Positions 1-12,389 of a DNA stretch of 64,000 nt are shown in pieces. The stretch is from Atherinomorus stipes (Eukaryota; Chordata; Actinopteri; Atheriniformes; Atherinidae), in contig JALJCO010001050.1 in NCBI GenBank assembly GCA_023101725.1, forward strand, positions 124,001 through 188,000, written 5' to 3'. Under the pieces are notes generated by a model that had not been told where the DNA came from, ran no database searches, and saw only the letters and a program-made list of their open reading frames with translations. Made by a program: the position numbers and the translations under genes. Numbering within the stretch: position 1 is the stretch's first letter; every line of letters starts with the position of its first letter.

Positions 1-182
1 TTAGCATACCCAGGCGTTACGGCTAAACTCCACTCTGCCTTAAGCTTTTAGTCGGGCAGAACTGTTAGGCTAAGAAACACTCAGGAGACACTGAAGTTTT
101 GTGTTTTAAAAGTAAAAAACTATATATATTTACTTATTTTAAAATGTGATTTGAGTCCTGTGTTTAGTTTTTAGGCCTCTGC

Positions 183-279
183 TTGGATACACACACACAC
201 ACATATACTGTATATGTGTATACACAGTATATGTGTGTATATATATGTATATATATATACCGTACCGTACCGTACCGTC
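183..279. repeat. (CA)n/(TA)n microsatellite followed by (TACCG)4
   Basis: Alternating CA, TG and TA runs with internal ACTGTATATG palindromes, ending in four copies of a 5 bp unit, TACCG, at about 258-278. The tract directly precedes the LINE fragment. Confidence 0.85.
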
Positions 280-640
280 TTCTGCCGCTTATTGAAATGT
301 TGCACAAGCTGATGAAGATGATGGAGGATTCTTCCCATCCTCTCCACAACACGGTGAAAAATCAACAGAGTGTGTTCAGTGGGAGGCTGCGCCAAGTTTG
401 CTGCAGGACGGAGAGATACAGAAATTCATTCCTGCCAGCAACCATCACCCTAAAGAACAAGACTAACTGACTGACTAATTACTGTTATGTTATTATTTCA
501 TATTAATGTTATATTGTTAAAAACAAAAAAGAAAAAAACGAAAAAAAAAAGAAAGAAAAAAGAAAAAAAAAAGTGAGCTTTTTTTGCAATGTTGAATTTC
601 CCTTCTGGGATAAATAAAGTATTTGTCATTTCATTTTATT
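280..640 (+). mobile_element. 3' end of a 5'-truncated non-LTR retrotransposon (L2/CR1-like)
   Basis: The plus-strand frame ending in a stop near 470 carries HPLHNTVKNQQSVFSGRLRQ followed by CRTERYRNSFLPA, the C-terminal signature seen in fish L2/CR1-type LINE proteins. An A/G-rich stretch follows (525-575). Then comes a tail, TTTCCCTTCTGGGATAAATA, closely related to the GGGGATAAATAAAGTAT-type tails of many fish LINEs and SINEs. Only the last ~60 codons remain. Clade assignment is from motif memory and is tentative. Confidence 0.7.
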
Positions 641-1158
641 ATCCGGGATCGGGTCGTGGGGGCAGCTGCCTAAGCAGGGAAGCCCAGACTTCCCTCACCC
701 CGGCATCAGCTGCCAGCTCATCTGGGGGGATCCCAAGGCGTTCCCAGGCCAGCCAGGAGATGTAGTCCCTCCGTCGTGTCCTGGGTCTCGTCCCAGGGCC
801 TCGTCCCGGGGAGACGTGCCTGAAACACCTCACCAGGGAGGCCCAGGAGGCATTCTGACCAGATGCCCGAGCCACCTCATCTGGCTCCTCTCTATACGGA
901 GGAGCAGCGGCTCTACTTTGAGTCCCTCCCGGATGACCGAGCTCCTCCCCCTATCTCTAAGGGAGAGCCCGGCCACCCTGCGGAGGAAACTCATTTCGGC
1001 CGCTTGTACCCGCGATCTCGTTCTTTCGGTCATGACCCACAGCTTATGGCCATAGGTGAGGGTAGGAACGTTCGCCTTCTGGCTCAGCTCCATCTTCACC
1101 ACGACGGACCGATGCAGAGTCCACATCACTGCAGATACCGCACCGATCTGGCGCACCA
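641..1158 (-). mobile_element. 3' end of a non-LTR retrotransposon (RTE/Rex-like), decayed
   Basis: The minus strand encodes KLWVMTERTRSRVQAAEMSF, RRVAGLSLRDRGRSSVIREG and RSQMRWLGHLVRMPPG. A frameshift near 840 then leads into RRDYISWLAWERLGIPPDEL and LLRQLPPRPDPG. This is the familiar C-terminal region of an abundant GC-rich teleost reverse transcriptase element. Its reading frame is broken, so it is inactive. It lies tail to tail with the plus-strand LINE end just before it. Clade name uncertain. Confidence 0.8.
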
Positions 1159-1187
1159 TATATATATATATATACACACATTTATAT

Positions 1188-1251
<64 letters not shown>
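1157..1251. repeat. (AT)n microsatellite
   Basis: Nearly pure AT dinucleotide run with short ACACAC and TTTA interruptions. It borders the MITE that follows. Confidence 0.95.
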
Positions 1252-1252
<1 letters not shown>

Positions 1253-1254
<2 letters not shown>

Positions 1255-1506
1255 GAGTTCATTTGCAAAAACAGTTAACCACCATTTAGAAAAAAATGGA
1301 GTTAACTGCTTTTTGTCACTGTCAGGTACAAACCTCCTATCTCCATTTAACGTCATTAAAACCCTATATTTCATGTGAGTGTGATTTGGTGAAAAAAAAT
1401 TCTAAAAGTAAATGAAGAGTTTATTTATTTATGAGTTTATTTATTTGCAGAAGCAGTTAACTGTTTTTTCTAAATGGTGGTTAACTGTTTTTGCAACTGA
1501 ACTCTT
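1253..1506. mobile_element. 254 bp MITE with ~50 bp terminal inverted repeats
   Basis: The left end, from AAGAGTTCATTTGCAAAAAC, is repeated in inverted form at the right end, as AAGAGTTCAGTTGCAAAAAC on the minus strand. The match continues through CAGTTAACCACCATTTAGAA. A second inner AGTTAACTGCTT/CAGTTAACTGCTTCTGC pair extends it. Both flanks are AT-repeat, consistent with insertion at TA. It has no coding capacity. The superfamily cannot be assigned from what is visible. Confidence 0.8.
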
Positions 1507-1545
1507 ATACAGTATATATATATATACATATATACTGTATATAGA

Positions 1546-1583
1546 TGCATAGTGACAGGAGCCCACACTGTCACACATGCATC
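1546..1583 (-). mobile_element. Fragment of the window's tRNA-related SINE family
   Basis: On the minus strand this reads TGTGACAGTGTGGGCTCCTG then TCACTATG. It matches the 5' portion of the elements at 24728-24868 (+) and 29505-29670 (-). Only ~38 bp are left. Confidence 0.5.
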
Positions 1584-4500
1584 ATCTCACTGCTTGCAGA
1601 CAGGGATGTTTTGTCCCACATGGTTGCTGTGTGTGCAACAATAAATAAGAGTAGAACAATTAATCCATGACAAAAAAAAAGGCTGAAAGTTTCTGTTTTG
1701 CAAGAATAAATACTGTATGGCATCTCCATAAAATGTTTCATCCTCCAATACTATATTTCTAGGTTGCAATGACATCTGCATGTTGTTTCATATTCTAACA
1801 ATAAAACTTGTCACGTTATATACCTTTGAGGTTTTTACAATAAAACTATCAGGCTATAACAGGATGTCATCTGTTCTTTTTTAAGGATAGTCCTGTAAAA
1901 TAATCCACATTAAAGGGAAGACTCGTAATGGCACCATTCTGGACACCAGTAAAGTTCTTACACCTCACCCCTCTGATCTTGTGTTGGTTTGAGATTGTTC
2001 TTGTCCCAGAACTGAGCAGAGTGTTGGCTTCCTCCATGAACAAAAATCAGCATCATGTATGTGAGGTTGTGAAGAATCATGATGTATGTTGCAAGAAAGC
2101 TGCAGGAATTAAGGCATAAACAACCAGCAATGAACCACACACTGTATGAGAATCTAAATATTTAAACATTGCATCATCATCAGAGGTTTCCAACGGCATC
2201 AATAACACCATTTAATCAGAAACACACTTTTTGTGAGTTAAAAATGCAAACTTTTCAACAACAACTTTTTGATTATTCCTTCATGCTCACATCATTATGA
2301 CACCATCTCTGCATGGCAAGCTTTTTTTTATTTCTCTACATGGCATTTTGCAGTGTGATGGTTCAATCTCTCAGTCAGGGGTTAAAACCTTCCTTAATGG
2401 GACCATCCATCCTTGTAGAGGTATTTTGGTGGGGACTTCATGCTCTGTGCTCTCACTTACAAGCAGGCACACATTCATTTTCACACCTGAGCCTGGGTAA
2501 ATGAGCCTCCCCCTCCCTCCTCCCTGTCGCTGTAATATGGATGAAGGAGCCACTTGGTGACTTGACGACCCTCATTTCCACTCCAATGAGAGCGTCCGAT
2601 ACAGCTGTAGCTGATGAAATGTGTTACCAGGGGATGCAACTCTCCCTCTACAGGTGACACCACCCACAGAACAAAGGCTCCCAGCGATGAAAGGACGATG
2701 GTGCAAAATGCCTGTTTCTGCACGATTGTGGATCTAGAATGATACTATGAAGAGCTGCAACTTGCATGTAAAATAAACTGTAACACAGAAAATTGACTAT
2801 AGATTCTAGCAAACTAGCAGATGTTGCAGCCCTACCATAAATTCTGATATTCATCCAGCTATTTAATTAATCTTATATCAAATTAAAAACATCCGGTTTG
2901 ATTGCAGTTATCGAACAAAGAAAAAAGACCTTTAAGAAGCATAATATATGTCTATATATTAGGTTTTCATGTGTAAGCATATAGATCTCCACTGTTTGTT
3001 GATTCATTGTAAATTTATAGCCTATATTTCATTTCATGGGTTTAGAAAATTGTCAAAGTTGCCTCAAGCAAGGTGTGTGTTTACACTTGTTATATTTACA
3101 GCTTTGCACCTTTGTCCAACTTACTGTATGTTGAATATGCACAATATGCTCCATGAGAAGTATAATCTACTTGGAGAAATGGTACAAGTCTAGATTTCTT
3201 ATTGGGATAATATGTTTAGTCTTATTATGATGAATGGACTCGGTGTGTCTGATTACAACCATTTTACAAACAAAATGATCACATAGTGTAAATTATTTAC
3301 AGGGTACTTAAAGTAAACAAATAGGCTGTTCTTATATTAAACATTTAGAGGCTTTAATGTTTATTTCAATTGTTTAAAACCTAATCAATGCATAGCCTTA
3401 CAAATCCCCATCAGTATGGGAGCATAAACTCAAATCTTGTTTGTGATCTAGTCAGATGTATTTGCACTTGATAATAAATAATTTGATCATTTCAATATGG
3501 AAACACATTTTTGTAGAATATTAGTAAATAAAATTATATAAAATTATAGTTTTGATCGAGATTACTCGGTGCAGCGAGGAAGAATTATCCAGCTGAAAGC
3601 AAACAGATTATAGATGCTACTCAAGGGTCTATTTTACAACACATAAAGTTCTTTTTACACACTTGGACAAGCCCATTCAGCATGTTCTAGATGTATCGGG
3701 TCCGTCACTTCACCGACGTGACGAGTCCATATGGTGGACAGGCTGGATAGTCCTGGAACACTCCATTATGTGGTGATTTGGCAGAGCAGACACCGTTACC
3801 TCTGCTACCCTTCGCTTCCCTCCACACTCCTGCGAGGACGTGGCAGCACCCCACACAAGGTGGAGTTTAGTGTCTGTATAAGAGTGCTGGCCAGTTTGCT
3901 CGTGTGTGTGTGTAAGGTAACAAAGCATCCAATGAGTGGGAGTGTGCATCCCTGGAGTGGACATATGGGCACAGAGACGGCCATCAGCCAGCCTGGCTCA
4001 TGTTGCCGCTACCTCTTGATCACCTCCAGGAGAACAACAGCTGCCACATTAACATGGATGGAGGAAGAGACAAACAAAAGTATGATGCAAGGTAACAAGG
4101 GTCAAACTGTCACTTTTATAAAAGCAACTAAAGTATTTATAGTAAGCAGATATGAGCATTTCTTTCCACAGCTCTTCTCAAAACCTGTTACACAGCGCTT
4201 CACACAATCACAAAGGCAAAAAGAAAGAATCTGACTCCCGTGGGGGGTGGACTGCTGCACAGCCCTGGGATTTGGACAGCAAATACAGTCCCTTCATGCT
4301 CTCAGAAGGATGCATTAAAAGTTACCTAATGTATTCCAGAGCCAGACTATTCAAGCCTTTATAGATGAGGAGGGGTTGAATTTTTAAGTGAATTATAGAA
4401 TGGACTGGAGGCCTTGTAGCAAAATGAAAGCTGGGATAATATGAGTGATTACTAGTCTTGGTTAGCAGTTTGAAGGCTGTACAAGAAAGCAGGTGACTGA

Positions 4501-4789
4501 CTAAGAACATTACAATCATAAGTCGAAGGATGAGAGAAAAAAAGATGTCCATTTCTAACCACTATAAATGTTTTTTTTTGTGTATTTTTTGAGTGGAGAG
4601 AGCTGCATTGAATGACTGATAAATAGATGAAATGATCAGGATTAATTCGACACAAAAGACGGATTCCAAAGTTTGTTAGTAGCTAGTGTTTGAGACACGA
4701 TATTTAATTTAAAAGAAGATAATTTTGATCTTAGCCAGAGATTCATATGATGCAGATTTTGAGGCCTTACACCCTGCCTGTCCGGGGAA
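1584..4789. other. Gene-free stretch
   Basis: AT-rich sequence. The longest open frame, 3731-4234 (+), is 167 codons and resembles no family I know. It has no intron signals or supporting context, so I regard it as chance. No structured repeat stands out. A C/T-rich stretch occurs near 2500-2525. Confidence 0.5.
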
Positions 4790-5640
4790 ATAAGAAAAGC
4801 ATCCTATAATATTTAGTTGGACCACCTTTAGCTTGATTACAGCACACAATCGCATTGGCATCGTTTACAGAAGCTCCTGCAACCTCACATTTATGTTCGT
4901 CCACAGTTTCATTCATTTTTCACCAAGATGTTGTAACGATTATGGAGAGTTCAACCATTGCACAAAGTGCTTGAGTTCCATTACACTCTGTGCATGTGGA
5001 AACGTTCTTACTTCCACAATTAAAAATTGCCTTGAGTTCTACTGTTGTTTTTCTTTGAGGCCAGCATATCCCAAATATTCTATGTGGGGTTCAGGTCTGG
5101 ACTCAACTGTGGTAGCCAGTCCATTTGTGAAAATGATGTCTTATGTTCCCTGAACCACTCTTTAAAAATCTGGGCCCGATGAACCCCCGGAGTTGTCATC
5201 TTGGAATATGGTCGTGCCATCAGAGAAGATGGAATGACCTGCTCATTCAGTATATTCAGGGTCAGCTGACTTTTAAGAAACATTGGACACATAATGTTAC
5301 TTAACTTAAACCGGACCAAAGGCAGCAACCCCAGATCATAGACTGCCCCCACAGGCTTGTACAGGAGGCACAAGGCATCACCTTATCTATTCTGAACCAT
5401 GATCCTCCCATCACTCTGGAACAGAGTAAATATGGACTCATCAGACCACATGACCGTCTTCCTTTGCTCCAAAGTCCAATCTGTATGCTCCCTAGCAACC
5501 GGAAGCCATTTTCTTCAGTTATCCTCACTAATTAGTGGGTGTCTTATGGCTACAAAGCTTTTCAGTCCAATCACTTGAGTTCTCTTTGCATTGTTTGTGT
5601 GGGAAATGTTCTTACTTTGCCCAATAAAACAAAGCTAGTT
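4790..5640 (-). pseudogene. Decayed Tc1-like transposase fragment
   Basis: The minus-strand frame at 5373-5080 reads LTLNILNEQVIPSS, IHR/VHRAQIFKEWFREH and SQMDWLPQLSPDLNPT, the end of the Tc1 catalytic domain (the SPDLNP motif precedes the last acidic residue). The overlapping frame at 5528-5301 carries WSKGRRSCGLMSPYLL and LWGQSMIWGCC, the region around the first catalytic Asp. Frames are shifted relative to each other and stops are frequent. The left flank near 4818-4850 (GTTGGACCACCTTTAGCTT) resembles a Tc1-like terminal region. Inactive. Confidence 0.8.
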
Positions 5641-5642
5641 TG

Positions 5643-7212
5643 CAGCTGGGAAAGAAAATATTGAACATGTCAACATTTTTCTCAAAAAATATAATTCCAG
5701 TTGAGCTATTGACACGATATGTTCACCAGATGCCGGCAACAACCCAAGTAATGCTCACATACAAAGAAATGTGAACATTTATGCACACAAATTAAGTCAT
5801 GCCTAATGTAGTGAAATGACACAGGGAATAAGTATTGAACACATGAAGAAAGGGAGGAACAAAAAGATCTGGAAAGCCAAGAAAGCAGATGGAGTCTGTC
5901 AGTATTTAGAACGTAATCCTGTCCCCTATCAGTGCAAAGTAATATCAGCTGGTTTAGTCCTGATTGATGCCTTTAAAAAGGTTTCTCATCACCAAGGTGT
6001 TAGACAAGAAGCATTTCATGATGGGTAAAAGCAAAGAGCTTCTAAAGACCTACACAACCTTATTATTGCAAACTGAAGGCATTGGTTCCAGGTGCATTTC
6101 TAAACTTCTGAAAGTTCCAGTGAGCAGATGATGATCTGGGGCCATCATCCGGAAGTGGAAAGAACATGGCATGGTCATAAACCTGCCACCACCAGGTGCT
6201 CCTCGCAAGATTTCAGACAGAGGAGTCAGAACAATAATCAGAAAGGTTCTCCAACAGCCCAGGACCACTCGTGGAGAGCTTCAGAAAGACCTGGAATCTG
6301 CAGGTACAGTTGTTTCAGAGAAAACAAGAAGTAATACACTCAACCGCCATGGCCTTCATGCACGCACAAGACTCCATTTCTGAAGAAAAAGCATGTTGAT
6401 GCTGGTTTGAAGTTTGCAATACATCTGGACAAACCCACAACATTCTGGAAAACATAGTCTGGTCAGATGAGACCAAAACTGAACTCTTTGGATGTCATAA
6501 GACACAACATGTTTAGAGGAGAAATGGAACGGCTCTTGACCCCCCAAACACCACAGCAACAGTGAAGTTTGGAGGTGGGAACATCATGGTGGGGGCTGTT
6601 TTTCAGCATGTGGTACTGGCAGACTTCATATCATTGAAAGAAGAATGAATTGAGAAAAGTAGAGAGACATTCTGGACCAGAATCTGCTGCCATCTGCAGC
6701 TGCTGAAGATGAAAAGAGGCTGGATCTTTCAGCAAGACGGCCATCCCAACACACAGCCAAGGAAACACTCAGCTGGTTTAAGAAAAAGAAAATAAAGCTG
6801 CTAGAATGGCCCAGTCAATTGAGTCCAATTGAAAATCTTTAGGAGGAACTGATCCGAGTTCACAGAAGAGACCCCCAGAACCTTGAAGATTTGAAGGCAG
6901 TTTGTGTGGAAGAATGGGCCAAAATCACACCTGAGCAACGTATTCCACTGGTTTCTCCATACAGGCGGGGTCTGGAGGCTGGAATCACCAACAAAGGTTT
7001 TTGCACTAAGGATTAAATTAATTTAAGTAAGCGTGTTCATACTTATTCCTTGTGTCATTTCACTTTATTTCACATAACTGCTCTGATTTTTTTTGTATGT
7101 GTGCATTACTTGGGTTGTTGCCGACATCTGGTTAAAATTTCATGTGGATAGCGCAATTAGAAATATATTTTCTGAGAAAAATGTTGATGTGTTCAATATT
7201 TTTCCCCAGCTG
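5643..7212 (+). mobile_element. Near full-length but inactivated Tc1-like transposon (~1.57 kb)
   Basis: Long inverted repeats of ~200 bp frame the element. The left end, CAGCTGGGAAAGAAAATATT, mirrors the right end, AATATTTTTCCCCAGCTG. Inner matches are GGCAACAACCCAAGTAATG against CATTACTTGGGTTGTTGCC, and GAAATGACACAGGGAATAAG against CTTATTCCTTGTGTCATTTC. The right flank is TA; the left is a mutated TG. Between them is a plus-strand transposase remnant. The DNA-binding domain is at about 6021-6380 ([18 protein letters not shown]). The DDE region holds the first Asp in VWSDET (6466), the second in FQQD (6736) and the Glu in SPIENL (6831). The second Asp and Glu are out of frame with each other, and a TAG (6840) follows ENL, so the copy is dead. 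Confidence 0.92.
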
Positions 7213-8150
7213 TAACTGTTGTTTTGTTAATGATTTGAATTTACAAAACATTTAAATGATTGATGATCATCATCATTTAAGATTTTTCTTTCAGACCACA
7301 TTTCTGTCTTGAAGATGACGGTTACCCGCCATCCTTCCAATTTCTAATGTGCTTTCGTAGTTTCAGCATCTCTTTAGATGTTTTCATTGCTTGATGCCAA
7401 AAACTGGCCCTTATGAAACAGATTAACATCTTTTCCTCAACCACAAGATGAGTCTTTTTACATGGTTGTTTGAGAAATGAGAAGCTGCTTACTGCATCAG
7501 TTTCTGGATTGGATATCTTGTTGCCAGATGAAACATCATCACCCATGCAGTAATTATCCAATGGGAGGCTTACAGATTTTTTTCAGCAGTGCATTTTAAA
7601 CATACTCTAACAATATATCAAAGATGATTCAAGAACTTGCCACAGGTCAAAGGAGCAAATAAGTTGCACCATCATAACTAAGAACACCAGCTAAATGCTG
7701 CACTAGAAAGACTTCATCACCTGGCTGTGGGTAGATTTTGTTTGATGATTTTATACCACAGAAAAAGACGAGGAAAACAAGACCAGTTTTTGCAGACGTT
7801 GTACTGCAGTGGCGTTTGTGACACCGAGCACCAGAAACTTAAACATCATGTCATTTTTCACAATGACAACCTCTCTATCTGGAGGCCAATGTGCTGGCAG
7901 GTTTGTGCATTGGTCATGATTCTTTTTCTTTAGAAAAACAGAGAACCTCCTTGGAGATGAGAAGTGCACTGAGATGTATATTCATTTATATCAGTTACCA
8001 CCGACTACCACCGCACAGACAAGTGGACAGAGAAACACAATGCCTCTCGTGACCACAATAAAATAAGATCAGCACAACAACAATCAATTTGACAAACCTA
8101 CACAATTGAATTAGTAAATTCCGTCTTTCGCAAATATTCTCAAAGCAATT
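7213..8150. other. Gene-free stretch between transposons
   Basis: No gene or clear repeat is seen. Short frames at 7322-7561 (-) and 7727-7933 (+) have no recognisable motifs. Confidence 0.45.
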
Positions 8151-8610
8151 ACTGCAAAAACTCAAATCTTAAGAATATTTTTCTAATTTCTAGTCGAAGT
8201 ATCTCATCACACTCAAAATAAGACAAAATTACCCAAAAGAGAAACATTTCAGTGAAGTATAAGAACTTGTTTTAAGGCAATTGTTTGAACATTTCAAGAA
8301 ATCTTATCAAGATTTTTTTTTTTGCTTATTATAAGCAAAAAATATATATATAAAAAATCTAAGCCTCTTTTAATAAGTTTAAGGGTAAAAAAATTTTTTT
8401 TTCATGGATTAGGCAAAGAAATTTTGCTAATAGAACAAACAAAATGTTCTTGATAAGATTTCTTAAAATAAGATGCATTCCCTTAAAACAAGTTCTTATA
8501 TCTCACTGAAATGTTTCTCTTTAGGTGATTTTGTCTTATTTTGAGTGTGATGAGATACTTCGACTAGAAATGAGAAAAATATACTTGGTAAGATTTGAGT
8601 TTTTGCAGTG
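8151..8610. mobile_element. MITE with ~150 bp terminal inverted repeats (ACTGCAAAAACTCAAATCTT type)
   Basis: The left arm, ACTGCAAAAACTCAAATCTT, and the right arm, AAGATTTGAGTTTTTGCAGT, are reverse complements. The match continues through AGTCGAAGTATCTCATCACA and GTGAAGTATAAGAACTTGTT to the centre, forming a large foldback around an AT-rich loop near 8310-8450. It has no coding capacity. It resembles an abundant fish foldback MITE with CACTGCAAAAA ends. Superfamily unassigned. Confidence 0.88.
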
Positions 8611-8640
8611 TATGAAATGAACATATCAAAAGTTAAATTT

Positions 8641-9244
8641 AGGGATGCACAATAATTACTGGGCCAATCATATGAAATAATTCCATTATTCTGGTAAGTC
8701 TGATATCATGACAACTTGCCCCTATAACATATATATTATCTTTGTCAGCACAGCTCCGCTTATATTATGGGACCAGAATTATTGTTGTTTAAAAATGCTC
8801 CCTATTTACATAGACGAGTCTAACCTGCCAGTCATTTTTATTGTTTTAAAATTAACTTTTTCAGATTGTGTTAACATACAATAAATGTTTAAATCTAACT
8901 TGTCAGTGTATCATTGTCTATGTTTTTTGTTTTTTTTACTTCTCAATTGCACTTTTTCAGTTTGCAATCCTGATGTATTTATTTGCATCAGTTCAAGGAG
9001 CCTTTATATTTATACCATTAAGCAATTTAAGTTGATGTGCATTTGAGATATTGAATATTTTTGTTTGACATCTTTTAGAAATGTTTGAGAGGCTTGCTGA
9101 TAGTTTTTCACTAGAAAAAATAAATATTTCTTCATTTGCAGAGTGAAAAGATTTTTTGGTTTTGTTAATAGCATTGATGTCATGATTAGGTATCTATATG
9201 TATTATCGATAATCGTTTTTTAAAAAAGGCTACTGTGCATCCCT
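8641..9244. mobile_element. hAT-like MITE with AGGGATGCAC ends
   Basis: The left end AGGGATGCAC and right end GTGCATCCCT are perfect 10 bp inverted repeats. The inner sequence has TTACTGGGCCAATCATAT on the left and TATTATCGATAATCG on the right, typical of hAT-type non-autonomous elements in fish. No convincing 8 bp target duplication is visible. No transposase remains. Confidence 0.65.
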
Positions 9245-10303
9245 GTTTAAAATAACCTAAATAAAAGGTTTGGTGTGTGTGTGTTTAATAACAGCAGAGA
9301 TTAGCAAGTATTGCTTATTGCAACCCCTTAATTTACTACATAAGCTTCAACTCAACACCCACACAACTAGAGTAAAGCTGTAGCCATCCGGCTAGCCAGG
9401 AGACAGACAGCAGCTCTGTGTGTGTGTGTGTGTGTCTCCACCGTCTATGCTTCTGCTTTGAGAATACACAGACACAATGTGAAACATCTCTGAGCACACA
9501 TCAAAACAAGTGTGTGCTTAGACAGACATGCAGACTGAGCAGTGGAAGTGGGTCATCTCTCTATGGGGCAGGAGAATAAAACAAATATATAAATATAAGA
9601 CTGTTCCATCAGAATAGTTGTTTTTTTTTTTTTTTTTGCCTTTAGTATTAAAAAAAAATGTTACCCAGGAAGTGCCTGGAATATACACCGCTGTTTTCAG
9701 GGCATGAACTCCCAGATTGCTCCTTTTTTAATGTGAGAATTAGCAAGGAAACATATTTTTGTGTATTTGTGTGTATGAGGATGGGGGGGCAGATAGGTCA
9801 TAGGTTGAGCTGCTGTCTCGTCTTTTGTCCTTCTGGCTATGCTCACTTGCATTACACTTCAGCCAAACGTGCACACGCTAATCGTTACGCACATGTGGAC
9901 ACAATAGCTACATCCTCCTACTTGACCTAGCCATTGGCCATTAACTGTCTACATCTGTTGGGTGCAGCCATGACCTAATGCCATGGACGCTGAAAAACAA
10001 GGTTAAATTCAGAGCCCTGTAAAAAAAAAAAAAAAAAATGGTGAGCTAAAGGCAGGACTTTGCATCACAAGCCTCATTTGCGCAGTTATTATGCTAAGCT
10101 GGAAATATCCAATAACTGGAAGAAGCTCTTGCCTGTTAATGGGATTCAACTGGCAATCAATCATGCGCTCACAAACAAATGGAACCAGACCCATGCATCT
10201 CCACTTACCTCCTGAGGCACGACGAGCTCTGCCTCTTCTGTGCTGGTGTCCCTTTGTGACGTACTTTTTCCCTTTGTTGTTTGTACCAAGTGGATATGCA
10301 GGG
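9245..10303. other. Gene-free stretch with short simple repeats
   Basis: Contains a (TG)n run at about 9416-9435, an oligo-T run at about 9621-9637 and an oligo-A run at about 10021-10038. No gene is seen. Confidence 0.5.
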
Positions 10304-11085
<782 letters not shown>

Positions 11086-12389
11086 AGGGATGTTCGATAT
11101 TGGCTTTTCTACTGATATTCGATAAATCAATATTGTTTAACGCTTAATTTCTGAAGTCTGATATCAACCGATACCAATATATGCAGATAACAGTGAGGTT
11201 GTATTGCTCATATTTTGGGAAATACAACTATATTCTGCTCCAAAAGCAAAGATCCAAAATAGCCTTAACTCCTCCAGAGGAGTTCATTTTGGACATCTGA
11301 TTGCCAGATATCAGATACTAGCAAGTATTACAATTAGCCAACATGTGGCTAATTCTAATGTTTCTGACAACTTGGTAACTTAACCAACAACTCAAAACCA
11401 GATATATTAATAGCAGCTTCAAAGCAAGTCAGTCTGTAGCAGCAGCAACTGCACTGTAGTCACATGACTCTGAAAGGAATGCTGGGATATTTTATCCAGA
11501 ATAACAGTGATTTTTCTACTTGTTGGACCAGTGGTAATATTGTTCCCAAAAAACGATACAGATATTTTCCGTTATCACATTTCAAAGGAGCTGTATCATG
11601 TATCATGCTTTTCAACTACAGGCATATATATGTATTAAATGTGTCCCCCTTGCCACTATAGAAACTAATTTGGTGTTAAATATTAGTGTTTTTTTATGTC
11701 TAAAGTATTCACCGAAGTTCTCGACCAATCACAACCTTTGCACATCCATTTCATGACATCTCCCCAAAACAGCCACAGATTCTGAAGGGTCACAGATTTT
11801 AATGCAACACCAGCCTCGTAACTCACCTAGATAGATGTCTGTAAACAATGATAGATGATCATTGGACTCTGATCACAGAATAAAATGGATCACCCTGTTA
11901 TGGAGATGTATGCGCTTAACCCAGAGTCTGATATTGAGTTTGAAGTACATGTGATACCTCAGAGACCCCTGACAAGTAAGTAAATTAGCTAAAAATCATA
12001 GGCTAATGGTTAGCATTAAACTGGCAATATGGTTTTACTCACAAAAGTGGACAGGTTGGATTCTTGGAGTCTCTCTCAAACAAAGTGGGCACCTTGCCAA
12101 AATGCTGCACATGCGTATTTGTCACTTCATGATTGGTAAAATAATGTCTTTCCAGGCATTTCTAAGGTAACTGTTTGGGGTTTGAGGGGAGCAAGAACCT
12201 GGACTGAAAATTACTATAGATTCATATAGATTACTTAAATGAAAAAAATAATTACATATATGAAGTTTTCATGAATAAATAACACACTAACATGATTCAA
12301 AGTCATAAAAGTAAATTTTTCACAATAGGGTACCTTTAATACCAATATCAGCTGATTATATTGGTAGGCCGACAGTATCGGGCATCTCT
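11086..12389. mobile_element. hAT-like repeat, copy 1, interrupted by a ~0.75 kb insertion
   Basis: The sequence from GGGATGTTCGATATTGGC to about 11590 aligns closely with 33207-33720. Shared blocks include AGGAGTTCATTTTGGACATC, CCAGATATCAGATACTAGCA and AGCAGCTTCAAAGCAAGTCA. The matching right end (TATTGGTAGGCCGACAGTAT then CGGGCATCTCT) appears only at 12350-12389. The imperfect inverted ends (AGAGATGYCCGATA-type) are typical of a hAT non-autonomous family. The intervening ~11600-12335 is absent from copy 2 and is probably a later insertion. Confidence 0.75.
11600..12335. mobile_element. Probable inserted element nested in the hAT-like repeat
   Basis: This sequence is present only in copy 1. 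It ends near CACAATAGGGTACCTTTAA, resembling the terminus of common fish MITEs. It contains a short plus-strand frame from ATGGATCACCCTG (11885) with an acidic peptide, MDHPVMEMYALNPESDIEFE, running to a stop at 11981. That peptide could be the first-exon remnant of a transposon-encoded protein, but I cannot identify it. Left boundary is approximate. Confidence 0.45.

Noticed and set aside
3731..4234. 167-codon plus-strand ORF
   Set aside because: No family motif, splice context or biased composition. A frame of this length is expected by chance in 64 kb.
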